Origin: an uncultured Pseudomonas sp.
GTDB taxonomy: Bacteria; Pseudomonadota; Gammaproteobacteria; Pseudomonadales; Pseudomonadaceae
Reading direction: 5' to 3'
Assembly (NCBI GenBank): GCA_937863915.1
Contig: CALMID010000279.1
Coordinates: forward strand, 1 to 21,519
DNA length: 21,519 nucleotides
Shown here one piece after another: positions 6,226 to 14,207 of the stretch. The number at the start of each line of letters is the position of its first letter. The first letter of the stretch is position 1. The position numbers and the translations under genes are program-made. The notes beneath the pieces are model-generated. The model worked only from the letters and a program-made list of their open reading frames with translations, made no database searches and was not told the origin of the DNA.

Positions 6226-7563
6226 TCAGAGGATATAGCGTGACAGGTCTTCGTCCTGCGCCAGCTCGCCGAGGTGGCTGTTGACGTAGGCCGCGTCGAT
6301 GCGGATCGGCGCCTCAAGGTGCTGGCTGGCCAGATCGGCAGCACTGAACGACACCTCTTCGAGCAGGCGCTCAAGCAGGGTGTGCAGGCGGCGGGCACCG
6401 ATGTTCTCGGTCTTCTCGTTGACCTGCCAGGCGATCTGCGCCAAGCGCTGGATGCCGTCGGCGGCGAATTCGATGTTCAGCCCTTCTGTCTTCAGCAGCT
6501 CGCGGTATTGCTCGGTCAGCGCGGCGTGCGGCTCGGTGAGGATGCGCTCGAAGTCCTGCGGCGACAGAGCCTTGAGTTCGACACGAATCGGCAGGCGACC
6601 CTGCAGCTCCGGGACCAGATCGCTGGGCTTGCTCAGGTGGAAGGCGCCGGAGGCAATAAACAGGATGTGGTCGGTCTTGACCATGCCCAGCTTGGTGTTG
6701 ACCGTGCAGCCCTCGATCAGTGGCAGCAGGTCGCGCTGCACGCCTTCGCGGGAGACATCGGCGCCGCCGACATTGCCGCGCTTGGCCACCTTGTCGATCT
6801 CGTCGATGAACACGATGCCGTGCTGTTCCACCGCTTCCAGGGCCTTGGCCTTGAGTTCTTCCTCGTTGACCAGGCGGGCGGCTTCCTCGTCACGGATCAG
6901 CTTGAAGGCTTCCTTGACCTTGAGCTTGCGGCTCTTCTTCTTGCCCTTGGCCATGCCGGAGAACAGGTTCTGCAGCTGGCTGGTCATTTCCTCCATGCCC
7001 GGTGGCGACATGATTTCCACGCCCATGGGCGAGTCGGCCACCTCGATGTCGATTTCCTTGTCATCCAGCTGGCCTTCGCGCAGGCGCTTGCGGAACAGCT
7101 GGCGGGTGTTGCTGTCCTCGCGTACCGGCTCCTCGCCGAAACCAGCGCGGGCCGGCGGCAGCAGGGCGTCGAGGATGCGTTCCTCGGCGGCGTCTTCGGC
7201 GCGGAAGCTGACTTTCTGCACTTCCTGCTCGCGCAGCATCTTCAGCGCGGCATCGGCCAGGTCACGGATGATCGATTCGACATCACGGCCGACATAGCCG
7301 ACCTCGGTGAACTTGGTCGCTTCGACCTTGAGGAACGGGGCGTTGGCCAGTTTGGCCAGGCGCCGGGCGATTTCGGTCTTGCCGACGCCGGTGGGGCCGA
7401 TCATCAGGATATTCTTCGGCGTGACTTCCTGGCGCAGCTCGGCGGGCAGCTGCATGCGCCGCCAGCGGTTGCGCAGGGCAATGGCCACGGCGCGCTTGGC
7501 GTCGTCCTGGCCGATGATGTGGCGATCCAGTTCGGAAACGATTTCGCGGGGTGTCATGGACAT
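6226..7563 (-). CDS. hslU: HslU (ClpY), ATPase subunit of the HslVU protease
   Basis: This 445-residue AAA+ unfoldase forms a hexamer that feeds proteins into HslV. Visible features: Walker A GPTGVGKT at 56-63, pore loop GYVGRD at about 89-94, an inserted I-domain with charged, poorly conserved sequence at roughly 110-240, Walker B and the following residues in [14 protein letters not shown], and the C-terminal LSRYIL tail that docks into HslV. Two in-frame ATGs (codons 1 and 3) are possible; the first has GGAG six bases upstream. The gene follows hslV by 23 bases and is clearly in one operon with it. Confidence 0.98.
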   Translation of the reverse strand: MSMTPREIVSELDRHIIGQDDAKRAVAIALRNRWRRMQLPAELRQEVTPKNILMIGPTGVGKTEIARRLAKLANAPFLKVEATKFTEVGYVGRDVESIIRDLADAALKMLREQEVQKVSFRAEDAAEERILDALLPPARAGFGEEPVREDSNTRQLFRKRLREGQLDDKEIDIEVADSPMGVEIMSPPGMEEMTSQLQNLFSGMAKGKKKSRKLKVKEAFKLIRDEEAARLVNEEELKAKALEAVEQHGIVFIDEIDKVAKRGNVGGADVSREGVQRDLLPLIEGCTVNTKLGMVKTDHILFIASGAFHLSKPSDLVPELQGRLPIRVELKALSPQDFERILTEPHAALTEQYRELLKTEGLNIEFAADGIQRLAQIAWQVNEKTENIGARRLHTLLERLLEEVSFSAADLASQHLEAPIRIDAAYVNSHLGELAQDEDLSRYIL

Positions 7564-7586
7564 GGCGGGGCTCCGGCGGAGACGGC

Positions 7587-8123
7587 TCAGACGGCCGAAT
7601 CCAGCTCCTCAAGCGTCAGATTCTGGTTGGTGAACACGCAGATGGAGCCGGCGATGTTCAGGGCGGTTTCGGCAATCTCGCGGGCGGACAGCTCGTCGCC
7701 ACCTTTCTGCAGCAGGGCCAGTGCAGCGGCCTGGGCAAAGCCGCCACCGGAGCCCATGGCGATCAGGCCGTGCTCGGGCTCGACCACGTCACCGTTGCCG
7801 GTGATGATCAGTGAGGCATCCTTGTTGGCCACTGCCAGCATGGCTTCCAGGCGGCTCAGGCTGCGGTCGGTACGCCAGTCCTTGGCCAGCTCGACGGCGG
7901 CGCGCACCAGATGGCCCTGATGCTTTTCCAACTGCCCTTCGAAGCGCTCGAACAGGGTAAAGGCGTCGGCCGTGGCGCCGGCGAATCCGGCAATCACCTG
8001 GCCGTGATAGAGGCGGCGCACCTTCTTGGCATTGCCTTTCATCACGGTGTTGCCGAGGGATACCTGGCCGTCGCCGCCCATGACGACTTTGCCATGGCGC
8101 CGCACTGAAACGATGGTGGTCAA
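7587..8123 (-). CDS. hslV: HslV (ClpQ), proteolytic subunit of the HslVU protease
   Basis: The 178-residue N-terminal-nucleophile hydrolase begins (M)[19 protein letters not shown]. After removal of the initiator, Thr2 is the catalytic nucleophile, so the protein must start exactly here. The start codon is TTG (8123-8121), with GGAG nine bases upstream. The [13 protein letters not shown] and [11 protein letters not shown] segments are typical of the family. A heat-shock-type promoter lies about 50 bases upstream and hslU follows. HslV forms a double hexameric ring in the cytoplasm. Confidence 0.98.
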   Translation of the reverse strand: MTTIVSVRRHGKVVMGGDGQVSLGNTVMKGNAKKVRRLYHGQVIAGFAGATADAFTLFERFEGQLEKHQGHLVRAAVELAKDWRTDRSLSRLEAMLAVANKDASLIITGNGDVVEPEHGLIAMGSGGGFAQAAALALLQKGGDELSAREIAETALNIAGSICVFTNQNLTLEELDSAV

Positions 8124-8132
8124 GGGGCGAGT

Positions 8133-8136
8133 CTCC
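8133..8136 (-). promoter_or_regulatory. Ribosome binding site supporting the hslV TTG start
   Basis: GGAG on the minus strand lies nine bases before TTG at 8123. It supports the non-ATG start required by the N-terminal threonine of HslV. Confidence 0.75.
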
Positions 8137-8170
8137 GCGCTACGGGGCCGGCTGGCCCGAATAGAGACTC

Positions 8171-8199
8171 AGATGGGGGAGGCGCCCGGGCTTTTCAAC
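8171..8199 (-). promoter_or_regulatory. Sigma32 (RpoH) heat-shock promoter of hslVU
   Basis: On the minus strand GTTGAAA (8199-8193) is followed after a 14-base spacer by CCCCATCT (8178-8171). The consensus is CTTGAAA, 11-16 bases, CCCCATNT, so the -10 is a full match and the -35 has one mismatch. The predicted start is near 8163, giving a leader of about 40 bases. hslVU is a classic RpoH target. The same bases contain an imperfect GGCGCC-based inverted repeat (8181-8210). Confidence 0.85.
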
Positions 8200-8220
8200 C
8201 GGGGCGCCGGAAAAACCTGC

Positions 8221-8955
8221 TCAGCGGCTCTGGCGCTGCTGTAACAGCAGATTGCTGAAGCCGTTACCGGCCAGCTGCTTCTGCGCGGCCGCCAGCTGCT
8301 CGCGGCTGGCATACGGACCGACCAGTACGCGGTGCCAGGTTTCCTCGCGCACCTTGCCGGATTCGATCTGCACGTTCTGCCCGAGCAGGATGATCTGTGC
8401 GCGCAGCTTGTCGGCATCGTTCTGGTTGCGGAACGAGCCGGCCTGCAGGAAGAACTGCGTGCTCGGTACGGCCTTGGCGGCCTCTGCCGGCGCCGCAGCC
8501 TTGTCCGTGGCCGCCTTGTCGGCCTCGGGCGTGGCGACCGGTGGTGTGATTTTCGGCGGCTCGCGGCCTTCCAGCAGGGCCAGGGCGCGCTCGGCTTCCT
8601 GCTCGGGCGTCAGCGGCACGGGGGCGGTGCTGGGCTTTTGCTCTTCGGGAATAGCCCCAGCCGGGACTTCGACCTGGGATTCCGGGAGCAGTGTATAGAA
8701 GTCGTACTTGGGCTTGACCGGCTGCGGCGTGGTGGTCGGCGTGCTCGGCTGCGGGCGCTCGCTGGCAGCCTTCTTGCTCTCGGCGGTTTCGCGCTGGATG
8801 TCCTTGCGGCCGGGTTCCAGTTGCATGAGGAAGGCGATGAAACCGCCGATCACCAGGCCACAGACCATCCACACCCAGCCCGGCACCGGCTTCTTCGCCG
8901 GTGCCTGATAGCGGCTGGCGCCGCGTTTGGGCGCGGGCTTTTTCCTGGCGCTCAC
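8221..8955 (-). CDS. SPOR-domain cell-division protein, FtsN-like
   Basis: The 244-residue protein has a basic cytoplasmic N-terminus (KKPAPKRGASRYQAPAKK), one membrane segment at about 26-46 (WVWMVCGLVIGGFIAFLMQL), a Pro/Ala/Thr/Glu-rich periplasmic linker with a KYDFYTLLPE motif at 83-92, and a C-terminal SPOR domain at about 167-240 (FFLQAGSFRNQNDADKLRAQ to the end). SPOR domains bind septal peptidoglycan denuded of stem peptides. This is the FtsN-like architecture, and the gene at this locus in P. aeruginosa is usually so named, but true FtsN function is inferred. It starts with GTG directly abutting the argS TAA, with GGAG in the argS 3' end, which implies translational coupling. Confidence 0.88.
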   Translation of the reverse strand: MSARKKPAPKRGASRYQAPAKKPVPGWVWMVCGLVIGGFIAFLMQLEPGRKDIQRETAESKKAASERPQPSTPTTTPQPVKPKYDFYTLLPESQVEVPAGAIPEEQKPSTAPVPLTPEQEAERALALLEGREPPKITPPVATPEADKAATDKAAAPAEAAKAVPSTQFFLQAGSFRNQNDADKLRAQIILLGQNVQIESGKVREETWHRVLVGPYASREQLAAAQKQLAGNGFSNLLLQQRQSR

Positions 8956-10695
8956 TTACATGCGCTCCAGCGGCTGCAGGCCGAGCAGCTCCAGGCCCTG
9001 CTTGAGGGTGCGGCCGGTCAGTGCGGCCAGGCGCAGACGGCTGTTGCGCACGGCTTCGTCTTCGCTGGAGAGGATCGGGCAGTTTTCGTAGAAGCTGGAG
9101 AACAGGCCGGCGAGGTCATACAGGTAGTTGCACAGCAGGTGCGGGGTGCCCTTGTCGGCCACGCTGTTGAGCAGCTCGCCGAACTGCGCCAGCTTGCCGC
9201 CCAGGGCCTGTTCCTGCTCGGCCTGCAGGCTGATCTGGCCGCCGATGCTCTCGATGCCCTGGCCCAGCTTGCGGAAGATGCTGGCCACGCGGGTGTAGGC
9301 GTACAGCAGGTAGGGCGCGGTATTGCCCTCGAAGCTCAGCATCAGCTCGAAGTTGAAGCTGTAGTCGCTGGTGCGGTGCTTGGACAGGTCGGCGTACTTC
9401 ACGGCGCCGATGCCGACGGCGCGGGCGATGTTGCGCAGTTCGTCCTCGGCGAGGTCCGGGTTCTTGCTCTTGACCAGGCTGTAGGCGCGCTCTTCGGCCT
9501 CGTCGAGCAGGTCGATCAGCTTCACCGTGCCGCCGTCGCGGGTCTTGAACGGGCGGCCGTCGGCGCCGTTCATGGTCCCGAAGCCCATGTGCTCCAGCTG
9601 CATGCCGTCATGCACGAAACCGGCTCGGCGGGCGACCTCGAAGGCCATCTGGAAGTGCAGGGCCTGGCGCTGGTCGACGAAGTACAGGGCGCGGTCGGCC
9701 TGCAGCTGCTGGCTACGGTAGCGCATGGCGGCCAGGTCGGTGGTGGCATACAGGTAGCCGCCGCCGGCCTTTTGCACGATCACCGGCAGCGGGTTGCCTT
9801 CGGCGTTCTTGAACTCGTCCATGAACACGCACTGGGCGCCTTCGCTCTCGCTGAGCAGGCCTTTTGCCCGCAGGGCATCGACGATGCCCGGCAGGTCGGC
9901 GTTGTAGGCGCTCTCGCCCTTGACGTCGGCCATCGACAGCTTGACGCCCAGGCGGTCGTAGACCTTCTGGCAGTGCGACAGGGAAATGTCGTTGAAGCGG
10001 TTCCACAGGCGCAGGCAGTTCTCGTCGCCGGCCTGCAGCTGTACCACCAGCTCGCGGGCGCGGTCGGCGAACTCGGCCGAATCGTCGAAGCGCTTCTTGG
10101 CGGCGCGGTAGAACTGTTCGAGATCGGACAGCTCGCTCTCGGCGGCCGCCGGGTTTTCCTCCAGGTAGGCCAGCAGCATGCCGAACTGGGTGCCCCAGTC
10201 GCCCACGTGGTTCTGGCGGATCACTGTGTCGCCGAGGAACTCCAGCACGCGGGCAACGCCGTCACCTATGATGGTCGAGCGCAAGTGACCGACGTGCATC
10301 TCCTTGGCCAGGTTGGGCGAGGAGAGGTCGACCACCACGCGCTGCGCTGGGCTGCTCTTGCGCACGGCGAGTTTGTCGTCGGCCAGCGCGGCCTCCAGGC
10401 GCTGAGCCAGGGCGTCGCTGTTCTGGAAGAAGTTGAGAAAGCCCGGGCCCGCAATTTCGACCTTGCTGATCTGGCTGTCGGCCGGCAGCGCGGCGACCAG
10501 TTTCTCGGCCAGATCACGCGGCTTCATGGCAGCAGGCTTGGCCAGCATCATGGCGATGTTGCTGGCGAAGTCGCCGTTGCTCTTGTCCTTGGTGTTCTCC
10601 ACCTGAATCACCGGGCTCAGGCCTTCGGGCAGAACGCCGTCGGCGGTGAGACGGGTCAGGGCTTGCTGGATCAGGTGGCGAATGCTGTCTTTCAT
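8956..10695 (-). CDS. argS: Arginyl-tRNA synthetase
   Basis: This 579-residue class I synthetase charges tRNA(Arg). It has an N-terminal ArgRS-specific domain (residues 1-85, with [15 protein letters not shown]), the HIGH-type motif HVGH at 134-137 within [16 protein letters not shown], a KMSKS-region equivalent near [15 protein letters not shown], and a C-terminal DALR anticodon-binding domain ([18 protein letters not shown]). The frame is open 45 codons further upstream, but the ATG at 10695 ([13 protein letters not shown]) is the conserved start, and the longer version would begin upstream of the promoter. It is followed without a gap by the SPOR gene. Confidence 0.97.
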   Translation of the reverse strand: MKDSIRHLIQQALTRLTADGVLPEGLSPVIQVENTKDKSNGDFASNIAMMLAKPAAMKPRDLAEKLVAALPADSQISKVEIAGPGFLNFFQNSDALAQRLEAALADDKLAVRKSSPAQRVVVDLSSPNLAKEMHVGHLRSTIIGDGVARVLEFLGDTVIRQNHVGDWGTQFGMLLAYLEENPAAAESELSDLEQFYRAAKKRFDDSAEFADRARELVVQLQAGDENCLRLWNRFNDISLSHCQKVYDRLGVKLSMADVKGESAYNADLPGIVDALRAKGLLSESEGAQCVFMDEFKNAEGNPLPVIVQKAGGGYLYATTDLAAMRYRSQQLQADRALYFVDQRQALHFQMAFEVARRAGFVHDGMQLEHMGFGTMNGADGRPFKTRDGGTVKLIDLLDEAEERAYSLVKSKNPDLAEDELRNIARAVGIGAVKYADLSKHRTSDYSFNFELMLSFEGNTAPYLLYAYTRVASIFRKLGQGIESIGGQISLQAEQEQALGGKLAQFGELLNSVADKGTPHLLCNYLYDLAGLFSSFYENCPILSSEDEAVRNSRLRLAALTGRTLKQGLELLGLQPLERM

Positions 10696-10732
10696 GGTCT
10701 GCTCGGTCGGCCGTGCGGGTCGCAAACCGGGC

Positions 10733-10761
10733 ATTATCCGCGGCAGCCGTGGCCTTGCCAA
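10733..10761 (-). promoter_or_regulatory. Sigma70 promoter of argS
   Basis: On the minus strand TTGGCA (10761-10756) and GATAAT (10738-10733) are separated by 17 bases; each is 5/6 to consensus. It lies in the 91-base gap between priA and argS, about 40 bases before the argS ATG. Confidence 0.75.
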
Positions 10762-10786
10762 CCGCTCAGGGGTGAATGGTGGCGAC

Positions 10787-13006
10787 TCAGAACAGGTCGA
10801 GCGGGTCGACGTCGATCGACCAGCGCACACTGCGGCTGCCCGGCAACTGCTCCAACGCCTGCAGCCAGGGCGTCAGCAGGCGATGCAGAGTGGCGCGGTG
10901 GCTCGCCTGCAGCAGCAGCTGGGCGCGGTGACGACCGGCGCGGCGCTCCATCGGCGCGGGCACCGGGCCGAGCAGTTCGACCGTCTCCAGTTGCAGTTCA
11001 TCGCGCATCTGCTCGGCCAGGCTGCAGGCATGGTCGAGGAAGGCTTCGGCCTGGCCCGGCTGATGGGCATCGGCGCGCAGCAGGGCGAGATGGGCGAACG
11101 GCGGCAGGCCAGCGCCGCGACGCTCGCTCAGTGCCTGCTCGGCGAAGGCGAAGTAGCCCTGCTCGGTCAGTTGCACCAGCAGCGGGTGGTCGGCCAGATG
11201 GGTCTGCACCACCACCTTGCCGGGCATCTCGGCGCGGCCGGCGCGGCCGGCGACCTGGATAATCTGCTGGGCCATGCGCTCGCTGGCGCGGAAGTCGGCC
11301 GAGAACAGGCCGCCGTCGGCATCCAGTACCGCCACCAGGGTGACGCGCGGGAAGTGGTGGCCCTTGGCGAGCATCTGCGTGCCGATGAGGATGCACGGTT
11401 CGCCATGCTGGATGCGCTGGAACAGGCGGTCCATGCTGCCCTTGCGTGAGGTGCTGTCGCGGTCGATGCGCAGTACCTCGGTGTCCGGGAACAGGGTGCT
11501 CAGGCGTTCCTCGGCGCGCTCGGTGCCGGCGCCGACCGGGCGCAGGTCGAGGTGATTGCACTTCGGGCACTGGGTTGGCGGGCGCTCGCGGTGGTCGCAG
11601 TGGTGGCAGCGCAGCTCACGGCTGCGCTGGTGGTAGGTCATGCGCGCGTCGCAGCGCGGGCACTGGCTCATCCAGCCGCAGTCGTGGCACAGCAGCGTGG
11701 GGGCGAAACCGCGACGGTTGAGGAAGACCAGCACCTGCTGGCCGGCTTCGAGAGTCTGGCGGATGGCCTGTTGCAGCGGGCCGGAGATGCCGGAGTCGAG
11801 CGGCAGGCTCTTGATGTCGAGGCGAATGAAGCGCGGAGGCTGGGCGTGGCCGGCGCGCTGGTTCAGGCGCAGCAGGGCATAGCGGCCGCTCTGGGCATTG
11901 TGCAGCGACTCCAGGGCCGGGGTGGCCGAGCCGAGCAGCAGCGGGATGTTTTCCAGGCGAGCACGCACGGCGGCCAGGTCGCGGGCGTGGTAGCGCAGGC
12001 CTTCCTGCTGTTTATAGGAAGCGTCGTGCTCTTCGTCGACGATGATCAGTCCCGGGTTCTTCAGCGGGGTGAATAGCGCAGATCTTGTGCCGATAACGAT
12101 GTCGGCGGCGCCGTCGCGGGCGGCCAGCCAGGCATCCAGGCGCTCGCGATCGGTCAGGGCCGAGTGCAGCAGGACGATGCGCGCATTGAAGCGACGGGCG
12201 AAGCGCTCCAGGGTCTGCGGCCCCAGGTTGATCTCCGGGATCAGCACCAGTGCCTGCTTGCCGGCCTCCAGCGCTTCGCGGATCAGTTGCAGGTAGACCT
12301 CGGTCTTGCCACTGCCGGTAACGCCGGCCAGCAGGGCGCAGTGGAACTGGCCAAAGCCGGCGCGAACGGCTTCGAAAGCGCGCCGCTGCTCGTCGTTGAG
12401 TGGCAGTTCGGCCTGGGCCAGCCAGGCGCCATGGCGTTCGGCGGGTGCCTGACGGCGCTCCTCGATGTGGATCAGGCCTTTTTCGAGCAGCAGTTTGAGG
12501 CTGTCGCGATTGAGTTGCAGGCGTTCCAGCAAGGCCTGGGGCACGCCATGGGGGTGTTGGCTAAGGGCGCGCAGGGCTTCAAGCTGACGCGGGGCGCGAC
12601 TCAGGCGCGGGTCATCCAGTTGTGCGCCGGGGCTGACATGCCAGATTCGCTCGATGCGCGTCTCGGCGGGTTCGCCCTGGCGCAGCAGGGTTGGCAGGGC
12701 CCAGGCGAAAGTGTCGCCGAGGCTGTGCTGGTAGTACTGCGCGGCCCACAGGCTGAGCTTGAACAGACTGGCTGGCAGCGGTGGCTGGCGATCCAGCAAC
12801 TGCAGGGCCGGGCGCAGCTTTTCAGCCGGCACCTCGGAGTGCTCCGTCAGTTCGACGAGAATGCCGATGATCTCGCGCCGGCCAAAGGGCACGCGCAAGC
12901 GCATGCCCGGCTGCAGGACGGTCGCGGGCACGCCGGCAGGAGGCAGGTAGTCGAACAGCCGACGCAGTGGCGAAGGCAGGGCAAGGCGCAGGATTACGGG
13001 GGACAC
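10787..13006 (-). CDS. priA: Primosomal protein N' PriA, replication-restart 3'-5' helicase
   Basis: The 739-residue DNA helicase recognises stalled forks and loads the primosome. Visible: N-terminal 3'-DNA-binding domain ([17 protein letters not shown]), Walker A GVTGSGKT at 228-235, DEEH box at 324-327, and eight cysteines (about 440, 443, 449, 452, 467, 470, 480, 483) forming the two-zinc insertion, followed by helicase lobe 2 ([14 protein letters not shown]). The frame is open to an ATG at 13039, but GTG at 13006 has GGAG six bases upstream and gives MSPVILRL, the conserved start and the usual 739-residue length. It is divergent from rpmE. Confidence 0.96.
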   Translation of the reverse strand: MSPVILRLALPSPLRRLFDYLPPAGVPATVLQPGMRLRVPFGRREIIGILVELTEHSEVPAEKLRPALQLLDRQPPLPASLFKLSLWAAQYYQHSLGDTFAWALPTLLRQGEPAETRIERIWHVSPGAQLDDPRLSRAPRQLEALRALSQHPHGVPQALLERLQLNRDSLKLLLEKGLIHIEERRQAPAERHGAWLAQAELPLNDEQRRAFEAVRAGFGQFHCALLAGVTGSGKTEVYLQLIREALEAGKQALVLIPEINLGPQTLERFARRFNARIVLLHSALTDRERLDAWLAARDGAADIVIGTRSALFTPLKNPGLIIVDEEHDASYKQQEGLRYHARDLAAVRARLENIPLLLGSATPALESLHNAQSGRYALLRLNQRAGHAQPPRFIRLDIKSLPLDSGISGPLQQAIRQTLEAGQQVLVFLNRRGFAPTLLCHDCGWMSQCPRCDARMTYHQRSRELRCHHCDHRERPPTQCPKCNHLDLRPVGAGTERAEERLSTLFPDTEVLRIDRDSTSRKGSMDRLFQRIQHGEPCILIGTQMLAKGHHFPRVTLVAVLDADGGLFSADFRASERMAQQIIQVAGRAGRAEMPGKVVVQTHLADHPLLVQLTEQGYFAFAEQALSERRGAGLPPFAHLALLRADAHQPGQAEAFLDHACSLAEQMRDELQLETVELLGPVPAPMERRAGRHRAQLLLQASHRATLHRLLTPWLQALEQLPGSRSVRWSIDVDPLDLF

Positions 13007-13012
13007 GGTAGG

Positions 13013-13016
13013 CTCC
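13013..13016 (-). promoter_or_regulatory. Ribosome binding site that decides the priA start
   Basis: GGAG on the minus strand, six bases before GTG at 13006. The ATG at 13039 has no comparable site, so the 11-codon extension is probably not translated. Confidence 0.7.
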
Positions 13017-13070
13017 GAACAGGCCGTGGATGCTAGCATGTCCGCCTATCGCGCAGTATTTGCCCATTGC

Positions 13071-13098
13071 TTGCAACGACGGGGTGGTCTGGTATCAT
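13071..13098 (+). promoter_or_regulatory. Sigma70 promoter of rpmE
   Basis: TTGCAA (13071-13076) and TATCAT (13093-13098) have a 16-base spacer. The predicted start is near 13105, giving a leader of about 67 bases before rpmE. Confidence 0.75.
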
Positions 13099-13119
13099 CC
13101 GCTGCCCGATTTTTCGTGC

Positions 13120-13150
13120 GGTGCCTGGAAACAACTCCAGGTGGCGGCAC
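13120..13150 (+). promoter_or_regulatory. Stem-loop in the rpmE leader (possible ribosomal-protein autoregulatory leader)
   Basis: CCTGGA (13124-13129) pairs perfectly with TCCAGG (13136-13141) around an AACAAC loop, with competing outer pairing GTGCC/GGCAC (13121-13125, 13146-13150). It lies between the promoter and the GAGGA ribosome site at 13161-13165. L31 genes in gammaproteobacteria have a proposed structured leader; whether this belongs to it is untested. Confidence 0.45.
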
Positions 13151-13171
13151 ACCACGCCCTGAGGAATCATC

Positions 13172-13384
13172 ATGAAAGCGGACATCCATCCGAAGTACGA
13201 AGAAGTTACCGCGACTTGCAGCTGCGGCAACGTGGTCAAGACCCGTTCCACCCTGTGCAAGGACCTGAGCCTCGACGTTTGCTCCGAGTGCCACCCGTTC
13301 TACACCGGTAAGCAGAAAGTTCTGGATACCGGCGGCCGTATCGACCGCTTCAAGCAGCGTTTCGGCGTGTTCGGCACCAAGTAA
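13172..13384 (+). CDS. rpmE: 50S ribosomal protein L31 (zinc-binding form)
   Basis: The 70-residue protein starts [12 protein letters not shown]. It has the four zinc-binding cysteines of the C+ form at residues 16, 18 (TCSCG), 37 and 40 (CSEC), plus a further Cys29, and ends in [12 protein letters not shown]31 bridges the subunits at the central protuberance. The C+ type is the zinc-replete version, for which many Pseudomonas have a zinc-free paralogue elsewhere. GAGGA lies seven bases before the ATG. It has its own promoter, and a terminator lies 44 bases after its stop, inside the next ORF. Confidence 0.98.
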   Translation: MKADIHPKYEEVTATCSCGNVVKTRSTLCKDLSLDVCSECHPFYTGKQKVLDTGGRIDRFKQRFGVFGTK

Positions 13385-13406
13385 TTGGGCTGAAGGCAGC
13401 AACCTT

Positions 13407-14207
13407 ATGGGTTGTTCCGTGCTGCTGAAAAAGGCGTCCCTGGTGGGCGCCTTTTTCGTTTCTGCGATTTGGCTGGGGCCGGCAGCGGCTGCCTGCCTGG
13501 CGCCTTCTGCTGGCCAGGAGGTGCGCGTCGAGCGTGCGGTGGATGGCGATACGCTCAAGTTGGCAGATGGTCGCAGCGTGCGCCTGATCGGCGTGAATGC
13601 GCCGGAACTGGCTCATCATGGTCGTCCTGCCGAGCCGCTGGCGCAGCAGGCACAGCGGCGTCTGGCCGAGCTGCTCAGAGATAGCGGGCAGCGCGTGCGG
13701 CTGGTCAATGGTCAGCAGGCCCGCGATCACTATGGACGAGTGTTGGCGCATGCCTTCGATGCTCGCGGACGTAATCTCGAAGAGCAATTGCTCGCCGAGG
13801 GGCTGGGCTTCATGGTGGCGTTGGCACCCAATGTCGCACTGGCCGACTGCCAGGCGCGGGCCGAACAGCAGGCGCGTGCGGCGCGCCTCGGCGTGTGGCG
13901 GAGCAGTCCGCAGCGGCAGGCCAGTCAGTTGGCCCAGGGTGGTTTTGCCCTGCTTCGGGGCAAGGTCGAGCGCGTTGATCGCAATCGCGGCGGGCTGTGG
14001 CTGGAAATGGTCGGGCCGCTGGTGATCCAGGTGCCAAGTAAGCAGTTGAAGCATTTCGCAGTCGCTGACCTCCAGGCGCTGACTGGGCGCGAAGTTGAGG
14101 TGCGTGGCTGGGTGATTGATCGAGCGCGACGTGGTGGGCTCAAGCCCGGACAAGCGCGCTGGCTGCTGCAGATATCGCATCCGCGGATGCTGGAGGTGCA
14201 ACCATGA
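13407..14207 (+). CDS. Secreted SNase-like (thermonuclease family) nuclease
   Basis: The 266-residue protein has a signal peptide (residues 1 to about 29, KKASLVGAFFVSAIWLGPAAA) and a staphylococcal-nuclease fold at about 36-165. Catalytic residues by alignment to SNase: Arg59 and Glu67 in RLIGVNAPE, Arg111 in DHYGR, Asp48 in DGDTLKL. The calcium-ligand Asp40 of SNase corresponds to Asn64. A C-terminal part (about 175-266; KVERVDRNRGGLWLEMVGPLVIQV) looks like a small OB-type domain. Start ATG 13407 has AAGG ten bases upstream; GTG at 13419 is an alternative without a site. Its stop overlaps the M48 gene start (ATGA). Exported nucleic-acid hydrolysis is the likely role. Confidence 0.85.
   Translation: MGCSVLLKKASLVGAFFVSAIWLGPAAAACLAPSAGQEVRVERAVDGDTLKLADGRSVRLIGVNAPELAHHGRPAEPLAQQAQRRLAELLRDSGQRVRLVNGQQARDHYGRVLAHAFDARGRNLEEQLLAEGLGFMVALAPNVALADCQARAEQQARAARLGVWRSSPQRQASQLAQGGFALLRGKVERVDRNRGGLWLEMVGPLVIQVPSKQLKHFAVADLQALTGREVEVRGWVIDRARRGGLKPGQARWLLQISHPRMLEVQP
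13428..13456 (+). terminator. Rho-independent terminator of rpmE, inside the SNase coding sequence
   Basis: AAAAAGGCG (13428-13436) pairs with CGCCTTTTT (13448-13456), with extra pairing CCC/GGG in the loop region and a five-T run. It is 44 bases after the rpmE stop but also encodes residues 8-17 of the nuclease signal peptide. Confidence 0.8.

Noticed and set aside
6186..6398. 71-codon N-terminal extension of the DUF971 protein
   Set aside because: It lies mostly over the hslU 3' end in another frame and has Arg/Ser/Pro-rich shadow composition.
6274..7920. 548-codon open frame on the plus strand
   Set aside because: Antisense shadow of hslU and hslV, both certain from motifs.
10696..10830. 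45-codon N-terminal extension of argS
   Set aside because: It would run through the argS promoter and into priA; the conserved start is MKDSIRHL at 10695.
8332..11262. 976-codon open frame on the plus strand
   Set aside because: It is antisense to the SPOR gene, argS and priA, has low-complexity Ala/Gly/Gln/Leu-rich composition and no family resemblance. Long antisense frames are usual in GC-rich DNA.
13007..13039. ATG start 11 codons upstream for priA
   Set aside because: No ribosome site there, whereas GTG at 13006 has GGAG at good spacing and gives the family N-terminus and length.
13030..13039. 10-base palindrome ATGCTAGCAT near priA
   Set aside because: Too short to stand out by itself, with no promoter element aligned to it; likely chance.
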